Positions 23,685 through 35,272 of a DNA stretch of 64,000 nt are shown here, in pieces (within the stretch, counting starts at the first letter, position 1; every line of letters starts with the position of its first letter). The stretch is from Anaspis maculata (taxonomy: Eukaryota > Arthropoda > Insecta > Coleoptera > Scraptiidae). The DNA lies in contig OX421966.1 of assembly GCA_949128115.1 (NCBI GenBank), positions 50,465,416-50,529,415 on the forward strand, given 5' to 3'. The notes beneath the pieces are model-generated. The model was not told the origin of the DNA, did no database searches, and saw only the letters and a list, made by a program, of their open reading frames with translations. Made by a program: the position numbers and the translations under genes.

Positions 23685-26600
23685 TAATGTTCCACTCGAT
23701 AAAGCAGGTACTTCCAGACAATTTTCAGACTTGCAGTTTTGTTCCAACTTCAGAGTATCGAAGAGTATGGAAATCAGGTAAAGGTATCATCTTAAGGTAT
23801 CGAAGAGTGTGGAAAAACTGGATGGTACCCTAAAACAGATCACTAGCTCTTATTTGACCAGGAAGACGTTTATCGACACAAGTTTCTAAGTAGATATAAT
23901 TATTAGGATTCCCAAAGTTACAAGTCATCAGGTGAGCCATCAAAGTCAAACAATTATTAAAGGTGTAGTTAGGTCAATTTTGTGACGGCCAGTTTAGATA
24001 CCTTAACCTAATAAAGCACTAGATAGAAAACAAGTGAAAATACACCTAGGTACCTGTCATCCTCGAAGTTATTAATACTTGTAATTTAAAATTTAAAAAA
24101 AAAGAGAAAATTCTTGCCCAATAATAAAATAAAGTGAGAATGTCAATATTTTGTTTGAGACATCATGAGTCATCAACACATTCAAAAAATCTTGCATTGT
24201 TGTTTCACGTTAACCTTGCATTGCCAAGAGCTTGATGGGTGCAGAAGGCACTACTGTTGATGAATGATGACCACCCTTGACTCGAGTTCATTGAAAATTT
24301 TTATAGTTTTTCCACATAAAGTATTGACAAAACACCCATGAGTACATATCATTTGAAATTATTGAAAGCCGTAAAAAAAGACTCGACAACAACGGAAACA
24401 ACCATTGCAAATAAATTGTGGTGACTAACAGAACCGCGAGGACAACTTCCGAATACACCTAACCCGAGACCTTACCTTTGAACTTCTTTTGTTTTGTTCA
24501 GTTTTTTACAAAAAATGGAATCAATTATATAAACTTAATGATTGAAACACCGTTGTGATCATGATAGGAATGAAACATTCAAAAAATTTCGAGAGAACAG
24601 AAGTGACACGCGCGCCCAGGTAGCAAACAGGAAGGCAAGTAAAGGTTGAAGGCACCGGTCTGCCCAATCCATCACTTGTCTGAAATTATAACATTTATTA
24701 TAACTTTAAAAATAGGCACCTACTCAAGTCTCCAGTGGACGTCTGGTCGTCTGGTTTCTCATTCTTCTTTCCATATTTCGAGACGACTCATCTGGGTCTG
24801 GGGCGGCTGTGATTCATCATATTTTGTCTGCATTGCTTTTTTTATTAATAACTCGATTAACGCATTTCCGATACATGACCATCGCTGAGTCACGCACGCT
24901 TCAGGAAAAGTCGATCGGATATTGGGTAATAAATCGCGGGATGTGTTCAAGAAGAGGAAAAGGGAAAACCGGTTAGAATTTTACTTTGAATTAAATCAGT
25001 GGCTTATTACTAATAGGTACCCATCAAGATAGTGTGATGTCATTATTTGGTTATATCTAATATTTGTTTGTTTGAATAATCTGCAGCCGCTTACTTTCAC
25101 CTTGGCATTGGATTTTTCGCTAATGGAGAGATTAGCAGGATCCTACACTCGCTATCACTTGACTTGTGTTTTTGTCCTGTTATCTTGTGTGTTGTGAGAT
25201 GAAAGCAAAAGGAAGAGGAAACGCAATTATCGTTTCGTCAAGTTAAATAAGCTTAGAAATGCTAAAAGCGTATTTGAAAACACAAAAAGAGCTGCTAAAA
25301 GCTTTACGATTTCATTCACCGTGCCATGTGGTACGGTTTAGTACGACGTTGACAGCTAAATTACAAGAGATGATTTTCGTACTTATTTATTTGATTCAAA
25401 TTAAGTAAGCCTGAGCCTGTGCTCTGTCCTGTATACCATGTATACGGCCATGTCCAGGTACCTACCTAACCCCTAGCTCGAACCCTCTCAACCTACCTAC
25501 AGAACCTACAGGTTCTGTACAGGTCTTTATAGGATGGTGGCAAAAGTAGCCCTAGAGACTTCATCCTAAGCGATTTTATGACTCCCTATGAAGTATAGTT
25601 TTTTAAATTCGACTTACTTCACCACTCTTGAGAAAGATTTTTTTGTCAAATCACAGCCGAATACCTACCTTAAGGTTGTTGTTTCCTAACCTACTAATCA
25701 GCGACAACTTTGTACTCATCCAATGACAACAGTCATAGATTTCGAAAATACCATAATGTGACTGTATGCTACGTGTGAGATTTTGAATTTCTTTAGATGC
25801 TAGAGAATAAAAATAGAATTTTTGCAATACTTTTAAAGAAAAATGACATTACTCACTAGCCAGTCACATTGCGAGAGTCTTTAATTTTTTTTGTACATTC
25901 CTTGGCGTACAAATAAGCCCACTCAGTGAGTCAAAGTGTACGTTTCCATCTCTTTCACTCCACCACTTTTTGTACGAGTCTATCTCACAGGGTGACGCCG
26001 TCCTTGAACAGCTTATGAATCATTCACAAAAAAAACAATAAAAATGCCAACTTTGAAGAGCTGTATCTTTTTTATGGAGCCAATTGTACTGAAACCAACT
26101 TTACAGGTGGTCACGACATGAACTGGGGTATTTACGGCCCGTTTTCTCACACAATCAGTTCTGAGCCACCCTGTAGTCCCTGTACGTATAACTAACATAA
26201 CTGCTGTTGGGTATCCAGTGAGTACCTACCTAATTTTATTTCGCTCCACTCACACTTGACTTCTCAAGTTTTGTTTTCAAGTGCGCTTTGTCGAGAAATC
26301 TAATCCACAATTCACGTCACATTTCACTCTACAGGATGCGTGATCTAGTTTTTTTAATTTGATAAAAAGAAAATCTCAAGTACTGTTCAACAATACAAGA
26401 TTAGGAGGTGGATTCCCAAGGTGGATACCTATGCTATGGGGGAAAACCCTGGACTGTTCTTAGGTAAGTGCAATCAGTACGAACAATCGAACATAAACAG
26501 CATGATTTTGAAGAAACTGCGTGTATTTTTCTCTGAGTGATAAAACACCTGTCTTATGATTTTGCGATTGATATCCGGACGCATAATCGTGAAAAGTTCA

Positions 26601-26789
26601 AGACCGAAATTAAAAATTTTCTTATTGTAAATGCATTTCATACATTAGATGAATTCATGTCTTGTGATGTTCTGTTGTGATACATTTGATGTCTTGCGGT
26701 GCTTTACATTTTTTGCTTGTTCGTGATGTGTGTGAACTGTGAAATTTGCTAAAAGACCCATGGAAGATTCGGGATCAATAGTCGGATAT
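23685..26789. other. Long intergenic stretch, no gene seen
   Basis: Frames are short and motif-free. Noted: a poly-GGTACCTACC-rich patch near 25455-25525, and two opposed CAGGGTG/CACCCTG ends at 25988 and 26175 that enclose unrelated sequence. Confidence 0.55.
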
Positions 26790-27029
26790 AACATAAGGCA
26801 CCGATCCACGTCCTACTGACCAATATTGCGAATGATGCGAAGTGGTAGAGAGCGGATAGAAAGCGACTTGTAACCAGCGATATTCCCAAGTACAAGTACA
26901 AGTACAAGTACAATTACTATTGTTGGCGTATATTTATTGTAGTACGCAGTAATAAACAGTGTGTGCTTTAAAACGATTGTCTCAATTATAAATAAACCCG
27001 TACGCGAAATACGTAACAATACGTACGTA
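26790..27029 (+). mobile_element. 3' part of an LTR
   Basis: It matches the 3' half of the LTR at 45282-45773: GAGCGGATA, GCGATATT, TTGTTGGCGT, TTTATTGTAGTACGCAGT, CTCAATTATAA and GTACGCGAAATACGTAACA follow in the same order. It contains (AAGTAC)4 near 26890. The sequence after it (27060-27180, with CTCGAACGGCTCCTCCGCCA) reappears in pieces at 41960-42270 and may be leader sequence of the same retroelement. Confidence 0.65.
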
Positions 27030-27185
27030 TATCTGCAAGTTTCGTCTTATTTGGGAGAGCTTCAAAAAAGTCTGTCAGCATTGTTGATGATGGATCCGAC
27101 AAGCTCTCGAACGGCTCCTCCGCCAATTGTGCGGGTTTGTGGCTTGTTCTCAGTCAGAGTCTCCAGGTGCGTGGCTCAACATTAA

Positions 27186-27820
27186 CACGTTGACTGCCAT
27201 CTCGGTCTATAAGACCGAGAATCGTATCTCCTACCACGCCATCACGGTCTATGAGACCGAGGATGTGGTGAGTCGCTGGCGCCGTCTCGGTCTATAAGAC
27301 CGTGTCACAAAGTCGATCCCACAGTGCCACGGACGTGTTTTCATACGGACATACTCATGCATTTAGACCGAGTCGGCCACAGGGAACCTTTGGCACGGCC
27401 CAGTTTTAGTCTGAAATGTCTTCCAAGAAACTAGCCGATTCCTCATCTGTGAGAGAGCGCAAATATTTTTTTTAGACATTTTGACGGTTGAAACACAATA
27501 TTTCGAGGAACTGAATTGAACAGGTGTCTCTCGGGCGTGCGGCGTTCCAGTATTGCGCATGCACTATCGAGACCGAGAAGTAGACCGCGGCGGCGGTGAA
27601 TGAACGTCGGCTTTCAATCCCGCCAGCTCGGTCTATAAGACCGAGTCATATTTTCATGTTTCATTACGCCATTTTTGAAAATTTTTGAAAAATGAACTAT
27701 TCTCTCAACTTCATTCATAGAGGTCTATCATTGGCACCAAATGGCCCCAGGGGAAAATTCGGCTCAAAACACCTTGGCGTGGTGGGAAATATAGGCAAAA
27801 ACACCATGGCAGTCAACGTG
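27186..27820. mobile_element. piggyBac-like MITE
   Basis: A perfect 15-bp terminal inverted repeat (CACGTTGACTGCCAT / ATGGCAGTCAACGTG) is flanked on both sides by TTAA (27182-27185 and 27821-27824), the piggyBac target. Inside are four copies of a 19-bp dyad, CTCGGTCTATAAGACCGAG or one-base variants, at 27201, 27243, 27286 and 27627, plus half-sites. No transposase is present. Confidence 0.93.
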
Positions 27821-27824
27821 TTAA

Positions 27825-28302
27825 TGAGCTCTTTTTTCGCCAATCGAATCTAAACTATGGCGGCCACCTTTCTTTACCATCCACTCTTTTGCCATTCATA
27901 TCCTTTTATCGTCATAGTTATGCAAACGCGGAGCTTTAAAAGACATACCTAATTACCCATATAAAAAAAAATCGATATGAAGACGGATATATCCATTTTG
28001 AGGTCCCCCAAGACGATTAAGAACATTTTTGGAGTGATGTTTGTGTAACTTCGGTGAAAACATTGCCAATGGGGTGGATTGCCAAAAGATGTATCTAATG
28101 AACCGTGAAGACAAAATCTGAATCGGTTGTGATAGTCCAAAGTGATATCATTTTGAAAAAAGGCAAAATTTTCGATACAGTCAAGTTCCTTTTTCAGTAT
28201 TTTGCGATTGAAATGAGCATTCTTTGCGGCATTGCAATCATAAGGCCATATAGATTTTATATTAAGTGTCCATAACGTATATCATATCCGTCAAAATGTA
28301 TA
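27825..28302. other. Intergenic stretch, nothing recognised
   Basis: AT-rich, with short frames only and no inverted repeat noticed. Confidence 0.6.
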
Positions 28303-29394
28303 TACAGGGTGTTCAATGGAAACGAGCCACCCTGAATACATTTCTGCCTGGTGAAATTCAGGAAACTTCCCGAGACCCGTCGATTTTTGTTTCGAGGGGG
28401 ACATGTAAAGCATACATTGGCAAATTTCTATCTTAAACCTCCTCTTCCCCACCCACCTCAACCATCGAAATTTCAAATGGACAGCACCTACCTTGCGATA
28501 CATCAAATTATAGAAAATTGAATTTTCTTTCTGAAAAAAATATTTTCAACATTTTTGACCCCACCACTCCTCTTTTCCCTGAAATTCTCTTGAGGATCCA
28601 ATTTAATATTCTCGACTCCTAAATTCTCTTCAATTTGGTCAGTTTCATCCTAAATAGCATCGAAGAAGAGAATTTTTTGGTGGAAAAAGTGCTACCTACC
28701 AGAATTTACCCCTTTGCTCTCCCCCCACCCCTACTTCAAAATTTACCAAGACATCACCTACCTTGTGATACATCGGATCAAAAAGAATTCAAATCTCACT
28801 CTGAAACCCTTTTTTCAATTTTCAACCCCTTTCCCCATTAAGTTGGGCATTGGAAGTATTTTAGGAGAAAAGAGGGTTTTTGAAAATTTTGAAAAATTTA
28901 TTCGGAATGAGAATCCAATTCTCTTCAATTTGATATTATCGAAAAGTAGGTAGTGTCATTTAAGATTTTGGAGTTGGGGTGGGGGAAGCCAAGGGGTGAA
29001 TTTGGGTGACATTTTTTCCACAGAAAATGTTTTCCTCTTATGCTGGCAAGATGACGTTGACTGAATTGAAGAGAGATGAGAGGTCAAGAATATTAAATTG
29101 GACATTCAGAGAATTTTAGGAAGTAGGGGGGTGGAGTTGAAAAATTTAAAAATATTTTTTTAGAAAGAGATTTGAATTCTCTTTAATTTGATGTATTGCA
29201 AAGTAGGTAACGTCATTTGAAATTTCGAAGTTGGGGTGGGTGGAGACGAGGGGGTTGAAGATAGAAATTTGCTAATGTATGCCTTAGATGTCCCCCTTGA
29301 AACAAAAAATCGACGGGTCTCGGGAAATTTTGTGAATTTCACCTGGCAAAAATTTATTCAGACGGGTGGCTCGTTTCCATTGGAACAACCTGTA
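28303..29394. mobile_element. TACAGGG-family foldback element
   Basis: The ends are TACAGGGTGTTCAATGGAAA and its diverged complement. Arms run inward through CGAGCCACCC, CGGGACCCGTCGATTTTTTGT-like and GGTTGAAGATAGAAATTTGC-like blocks almost to the centre, so nearly the whole 1.09 kb can fold. The arms themselves contain repeated half-units (CACCTACCTTG..GATACATC), making the element internally periodic. Confidence 0.85.
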
Positions 29395-29981
29395 GAATAA
29401 TTTAGCACCAGTGCACCCTCCAAAATTAATAATGAAGCTGTCATTCTACCCTTTATAACCTTAGACCTCAGCTTTTTATTGAATCATGCTATCAATCGAT
29501 TGCAGACTTTTGTTGAATAGGTAATATTTATAATTTTACTGAATCAACTCTAATTTCTACAAGAAAAGTCAGAAGTTTCATTTTTATCTTTTTATTTGTA
29601 ACAAAGTGAACCCCTGTGAGTATTCATCATAGAGTCGTTTGAAAGATTTTTACCGAATTTCTGCCGAACAACGCCCGCTAAACGCACGCATCATAATTCA
29701 GAGTAAAAATCCATTGATAACCTGTATTTTACAACAACAATAACCACAAAGCACTCCATCCCCACCCACCGGCTCCATGTTCAGTCACCACACAGAGGTG
29801 ATATCATCTCTACGAATTCCAATCCAATCCGTTAAACTCGAACCTCGGCCACCACCAGTTCCTCAGCGTGCCGTGACCGTTAAACACACTAGCCGACCTG
29901 CCGGCTTTTGTTTTCGCTTTCGTACCGATATTTTTCACTTTCTTCGACGACACACGGACAAGCAGAGAGCATCTGGAGAAA
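29395..29981 (+). promoter_or_regulatory. Upstream region and 5' UTR of the proline-rich gene
   Basis: There is no convincing TATA box. The last ~200 bases become GC-richer and carry no in-frame upstream ATG extension that looks coding. The start context is GAGAAAATGGC, good for insects. The transcription start cannot be placed. Confidence 0.35.
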
Positions 29982-32900
29982 ATGGCAACGACTCTCACCA
30001 GGACCAAATCGAACTCGAAGCCCGAATACAAAGACTACGTCAGCTTCTTGGACAGCTACAGAAATGGTGGAGGCGCCGCAGCCAGCACCAGGAAAGACGA
30101 CCAGATCTCGGTCGACAGCGGTTTTCCACTTTCCAACACGACGTCTTCGTCGTCGCTGAGCAACGGCGCCGCCGACGTGACCGATTTCGCCAAATCCTAC
30201 GAACACTTCCGGGAGAATTCCAAAAATAAAAAATTCACCCCCGTCCGGCCCAATTTGGACGACTTGCCCACAGGAAAGAAGAAGCAAGTGAAGAAAAGCG
30301 AAATTTTCATCGAGATCAAGAACGACAACGAAGAGCTGCAGCACGCGAAGAAAGTCAGTGAAGTTTCTAAAATGTTCGAAAAAAATATCCGTCTGGAAAA
30401 CTCCAAGAATTCGAGAAAGGCGCCGGTTTCGGGCAAGCTGGGAAACAAAATCAACATGTTCGAGAAGCCGGCCGAGGAAAAACAAAAGGCGAGGGCACTA
30501 AAATCGCCGCCGGCTTTGCTGGTTCCTCCGCCACTGGAATTTTCCGAGGGAGACGGGCATCCGCCGCCGCCACTGGAATTTTCCAATAGTTACGGAACGC
30601 GGGTGCATTCGCCGCCACCTATGGTTTCGTCACCGTTACCGCCGCCACCTGCGATGTTCGAAAGGCAACTAGAACAAAAACCTAGAATTGCGGAAAAGCC
30701 AATGTCGCCGCCTCCACCGCCAATGTCGCCAACTCCACCGCCACCACCGCCGATGTCGCCGCTCCCACCTCCAATGTCGCCGCCCCCACCGCCACCGCCG
30801 CCCATGTCCGGCTTCGTCATTCCACCGCCGCCACAATTCGCTGGAACTCATACGCAGAAAATTGTCTCGAATTCGGCGAAAGGCATCAGTCATAACAACG
30901 GTGCGAGCTCTGTGAATGACCAGAAAAATGGCTTAAGCGTTATAAATGGCCATCAGAAAAATGGCTCGATGCATGGCCAGCAAAAAAATGGTGCTGCGTC
31001 TTCCACGAACGGTACCGGCACGGGTAATGGCCCGAATTTCAACAAAAATGGAATCGATATGAACGACCCGATGGTGAAGAAGATGGTGTATGGGACTCTG
31101 AGGGGGATGTATGGGGCGCAACATCAAAAAGCTAATGGGATCGTGGCCACGTTACCCAGGGACCGGGTGAAGAAGGATAACAACATACAGAACATCATTG
31201 AAGCTATAGCGTAAGTTTCTTTCTTTTCCATTGTTTTTTTATTGAGTTATTTCTATTTTTTTTTTAATTTTCCATATTTCGTTGAATTGGACTCTCTTTA
31301 GACATTGGTAAATAAGAATTTTGGAGGTTTAATTCTAGTATGGTGGAAATGAAGTTCATTTCGTACGTGATTTCAGTCAACGTTGGAATACAAAGAACTG
31401 AAGAATAAAGGAAGAAATAAAATTGTGTATCTGAAAGTAATTAGATGTCAAATCTGGAGAGGGGGTTAAGTTGAATTTGTATACATGGGAGGATAAGAGT
31501 TGAACGGGTTGAAGGAGGGTAAGAAATGGAAAATTAATGATATCCCTCCACTCCTTTCAGTCAGTAATCATGGTACTTGATTTGATTTATAAATTGAGAC
31601 GAGCTTTAAATACTTCGATGTAATACCGACCTTAATTTGACCAGGTGACTTTTGTTACAACTGTAATGTTTTGAAAGTAAAGAGAATATTTGGCAGAGTT
31701 GTTCTTGTAGGCCCCAATTTTTTTTTTCATCAAAGTAAATGCGAAATCTTTATTGGAAAGATTGTTAAATACAAAACCGTCCTGTATTGTATAACGACAC
31801 TTGATCTAGTTTCTCTAATAATAATTATTATCTAACTCATCTAAAATTTGAATTATTAATATTAAAAGATTCAACATAGAAGAAGCTAACAAGTCCCATG
31901 AAGCTTCTACATTATTATGTATATGCTACATCCAAGGGGTAAATAGCAAAAAAGAATTGTACGGAAGAAGTCCACGACTGAGTTCCTCGAATCCCCGGAG
32001 TTTCCCTGCTGGGTTTCTATAGAGTTCCCCTGGGTTTTTCCAGTTTTTTTTAGATTTCTCTAGGTCATGTATTTTGCCTTTGGCCTTTGACTTCCGCAAA
32101 ACGACTGAATTTTCCGCAGTTCCTTCAGAGCTTTTCTAGTTTCTTTCGGAATTCTTTATAGTTCGGCAGACTTTTCCTTGAAATAGATAGCTCTTTCTAA
32201 GCTCTTTGAACCGTGCATAGGAGATCATTTTTGTGACCGAATTCGAATTCCTAGGAATTTCTTTGCTTAGCTCCTTCAAAGTGCCTCTGAGTTCTTCATC
32301 TGGTTTCCTCAGAGGTCCTCCAGATTATATATTTCCAATTGATGTTGTTCAACTTGTACAAAAAGGTTCTTTTTGCGGCTCAGCTCTGTGGAGCTCCCCT
32401 GCCAAGCTTCTTAGAGTTTTTCTGGTGTTTTTCCGATATTCTTTGGACTTTCTCCAGAGTTTCCTTGGGAAAATTCAGTTTCTCAAAGTTCTGCAGCCCA
32501 TATTAAAGAGATCATATTTGCGGCTGAATTTCTCGAAGTTTCTCTACTCCTTCTCCAGACCAGAGTTTCTCTTGGTTTCACCAGGATTCTTCGGAGATTT
32601 TTTCTAGAATATTCAGTCAATCCTCAAACTACACAAAAAGTTGCTTCTGTGACTGAATTCACTGGACCTCATCTGGTTTTTTTTTCCACAATTTTTTCAA
32701 GGTTTCTCAAGGTTTTCATAGAATATTTCTTTCAGTTCACCTTGGGGTTCTTCAGCTTGTACAAAAGAGGTTACTTTTGCGACTTATAACTCTTCGCTTT
32801 TCACCTGCTGAACTCCTCCAGAGTTTTTTTGGGTTTGGGGTTTAAATTCCTCAGAATTCCTCCGAGTTCTCCAGAGATGCCCAGAATATTTATTTTCACT

Positions 32901-34938
32901 TGATCCTCTTGAACCTGTACAGGAGAATTCACTTTTGTGACTAAGTTTCCAGAAATTTTTCTGCTGGCTTTCTCCAAATTTTGATAAAGTTCACCAAAAG
33001 TCCCCTATTCAGTTCCCCTTGATGATATACAAATTAAAATCCTCTTACTCTGGGAAATTATGTTTTTTACGACTGAATTCCACGTAATTCCTTGTTCTTT
33101 GGAGATAGTTTGCACTTTGAACCTTTCCAGAATTCCTTGGAATTCTTTACAGTTTCCCTAGTTTATTGGTACTATCAATAAAAAATTAGCTTAAGGACAG
33201 AGTCATATTTGTGAAATACGGCGTTGCGGAATCAATCCGGCTGTGTTTATTCCTTGACCGAAATCTATCATCCAGGTCTTTTTGGAAAGCTACAAGGATG
33301 TACTTTGGTTTGAGCCTATAGACATTTTTGAAATCCAGAATTTTTTTTTTCAAAACTTGATTTTTTTTTGATTCTGAAAATATCTATAGACTCAAACCAA
33401 AGTAGATCCTTGTAGCTTTCCAAAAAGACCCAGATGATAGATGTCTGTCAAGAAATAAACTCAGACGGATTGATTTCACGCCTCAACGCCTCATTTCACC
33501 AATTTGACTCCGTCCTTGAGCATTTGCTTACATTTGACATTTTGGAGGAGTTGCTAGGGGAAATTTGCTCAGCAACTCCTCCAAAACCCAAGCAGATGCT
33601 TGAGCTGATTCTTTTTTCAATACTACTCATTATTTAGTTTTCTTGAATGTCCGCTGACTCATACAAGAGTAACCACTTTTGCGACCAAATTTTCCGCAGT
33701 TCCTCTGCTAAGCTCCTCCAGAACTCCACTGGTTTTTTTTTCCAAAATTTTTCGTGATTCCTTAGAGTTTTTCTGGAATTGTATAAGGTTCTCTAATTTG
33801 TACAAAGGATCGAGGTCACTTTTACCACTTAATTTTTCAAAGTTCCTCTGCTGCTGCTGGGGTTTCTTGGTTCTCTTCAGAGTTCCCCAGAGTTCCTCTA
33901 ATAATAAAAATAACCTTTGCCGAGTGATCTCTCCGCCTTTCCCCTGCTTGCATTTCCCGGGGGCTCGACTGGATTTTTCCGGAGTTCTTCGAGTTCCTTT
34001 AGAAGATTTAATTCTCTTTGATGTACTCTTCTAACTTGTACAAAAGAGGTCTCCGGCGATTTACGCTCCAGTGAAACCCAATTATACAGGGTGTTGCATC
34101 AAGTTCGCGTCTTCGAAACCCAGAAAAATATTTGGAAGTGCTTTGAAAATGCCGGGAAACTATGAAAATAATTTATAAGTGTGAGACTACGAGCTTCCCT
34201 ATTTTCGTTATTCAAAAATACCTTTTTCAGAGAGAGTACAAAGAACAATTTTTGATAATGAAAAAAGAAGGAAATGCTTGTTTTTTTTCAATTCAATATT
34301 TCAATGGTGCTCGTCACTTTCAGAAATTTTCTGAATTCAAACGAAATTTGATTTCAAATAATACGAGTATTTATTATTTTCCCTTGCCATAAGGGCTTGA
34401 GCTACTTACGACAGTGGAACGTTAAAATCTTGATTTATTTTGCACCAGAATAATTTCTTATCTATTTATTTGAAATATTTATTCACTATACCAACGGGGT
34501 GAACCATAAACCCCTAAAATCCTCCTTTTCCCAGAAGCATCTACAAAATAAGCCAGAGGTTCATAGGTCACTGTAGAGCCGAAGATAACATGAATCATAC
34601 CGAGACAAAGTCTTCGAATGTTTTTGGTGAAAATTTGATTTTTAGGATTTATTACCTGAAAAAATTGATAGATAAATAAATATACCTACCTTGTTTTACA
34701 TATAAAAATTCAAATCGTACCACGAAGTTCAACAATTTTCCTCTTATATGTTCCAAAGATTCCAAATAACGAAACCAGCTGGGGTCAAGCTCCACTTTTC
34801 GATACTTAATATAGTTGACAAATAAAATAAATTTGAGAATATTCCATTCTAACGCATGCTTTTTCTTGTAGGTCTAACGGTGGTTTGGACAAAATAAAAG
34901 GAAGGGCGAATCCCAAAGTAGATGCCGACCAAAACTGA
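29982..34938 (+). CDS. Proline-rich 431-residue protein, two coding exons, function unknown
   Basis: Exon 1 (29982-31210) ends ATAGC before a GTAAGT donor. The matching exon 2 (34872-34938) follows TTTTCTTGTAG and adds ASNGGLDKIKGRANPKVDADQN before TGA; the joined length is 1,296 bases, an exact multiple of three. Residues 1-60 are Ser/Thr-rich with KPEYKDYVSFLDSYRNGG. Residues about 105-160 are charged and likely helical (EIFIEIKNDNEELQHAKKVS, then two MFEK motifs). Residues about 173-290 hold PPPPMSPPPP-type runs of the kind bound by profilin, EVH1 or SH3 domains. An Asn/Gly-rich spacer follows. The last 80 residues (DPMVKKMVYGTLRGMYGAQH, KANGIVATLPRDRVKKDNNI) look like a conserved tail. 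No signal peptide or membrane helix is visible. A cytoskeletal scaffold role is an inference from the proline runs; I do not recognise the family. Confidence 0.85.
31211..31954 (+). other. First part of the intron, nothing recognised
   Basis: AT-rich intron sequence of the proline-rich gene after its GTAAGT donor. No repeat or frame is supported. Confidence 0.6.
33193..33518. mobile_element. Foldback element, AAGGACGGAGT family (copy 2)
   Basis: The ends AAGGACAGAGTC and GACTCCGTCCTT enclose arms containing GCGGAATCAATCCG, GTTTATTCCTTGAC, GGTCTTTTTGGAAAGCTACA and AGGATGTACTTTGGTTTGAG. It is the same family as 23348-23684. It sits within the intronic satellite, so it inserted after the array formed. 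Confidence 0.9.
33517..33604. repeat. Hairpin with a perfect 16-bp core stem
   Basis: TTTTGGAGGAGTTGCT (33540-33555) pairs exactly with AGCAACTCCTCCAAAA (33571-33586) across a 15-base loop. Looser pairing extends outward (TTGAGCATTTGCTT against AAGCAGATGCTTGAG). It lies immediately after the foldback. Confidence 0.8.
34086..34871 (+). other. Last part of the intron
   Basis: AT-rich intron sequence beginning with an isolated TACAGGGTG transposon end at 34085. It ends in the 3' splice site TTTTCTTGTAG. No other gene or repeat is supported. Confidence 0.6.
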
Positions 34939-35266
34939 TTTGGATAACTTCCCTCGTATTTTTATTTTCAGTCTTTGTACAGAACTATTATTGTTCTAGC
35001 TATAGCAACAATAATATTTTGATACTTTTTGTCCTGTGGTGCTTTTGGAAATAACTCCTTTTCGACCCCTTTTCTTTTTATATTAAAGAGAATTTGACAG
35101 ACATGGGAGTTCCTGGAATTATTGTAAATATTTTGAAATGTGAGCATGCGATGACTACCCGAAAAACTGCTTGCTCACGCGATCTAGTAGACACTAAAAA
35201 TTTTATTGTAAGACTGTAATTACTCATAAAATAGATAGTAAGTACTAACTCTGTTATTTTACGCAA

Positions 35267-35272
35267 AATAAA
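35267..35272 (+). promoter_or_regulatory. Candidate polyadenylation signal of the proline-rich gene
   Basis: An AATAAA about 330 bases after the TGA at 34938, in AT-rich sequence. It would give a 3' UTR of roughly 350 bases. Confidence 0.5.

Larger units (their letters stand above)
31955..34085. repeat. Degenerate ~135-bp satellite array inside the intron
   Basis: A pyrimidine-rich unit recurs about a dozen times. Its clearest part is CTTGTACAAAAGAGG followed by ACTTTTGCGACTGAATTC and then a series of CTCCAGAGTTCCTC / TTCTTTGGAATT words. Anchors are seen near 31965, 32095, 32230, 32345, 32490, 32620, 32755, 32910, 33030, 33655, 33795 and 34030, mostly 110-155 bp apart. The array is interrupted by the foldback at 33193-33518 and the hairpin behind it. 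The units are strongly diverged. Confidence 0.75.

Noticed and set aside
25988..26175. A further TACAGGG foldback
   Set aside because: The two ends are opposed, but the sequence next to each end does not pair, so it is probably two unrelated ends.
29889..30485. 198-codon minus-strand frame opposite the proline-rich exon
   Set aside because: It is antisense to a well supported exon. Its length follows from the GC-rich codon bias of that exon.
32233..32607. 124-codon frame in the intron of the proline-rich gene
   Set aside because: It consists of the pyrimidine-rich satellite units, with low-complexity Phe/Leu/Ser composition and no motif.
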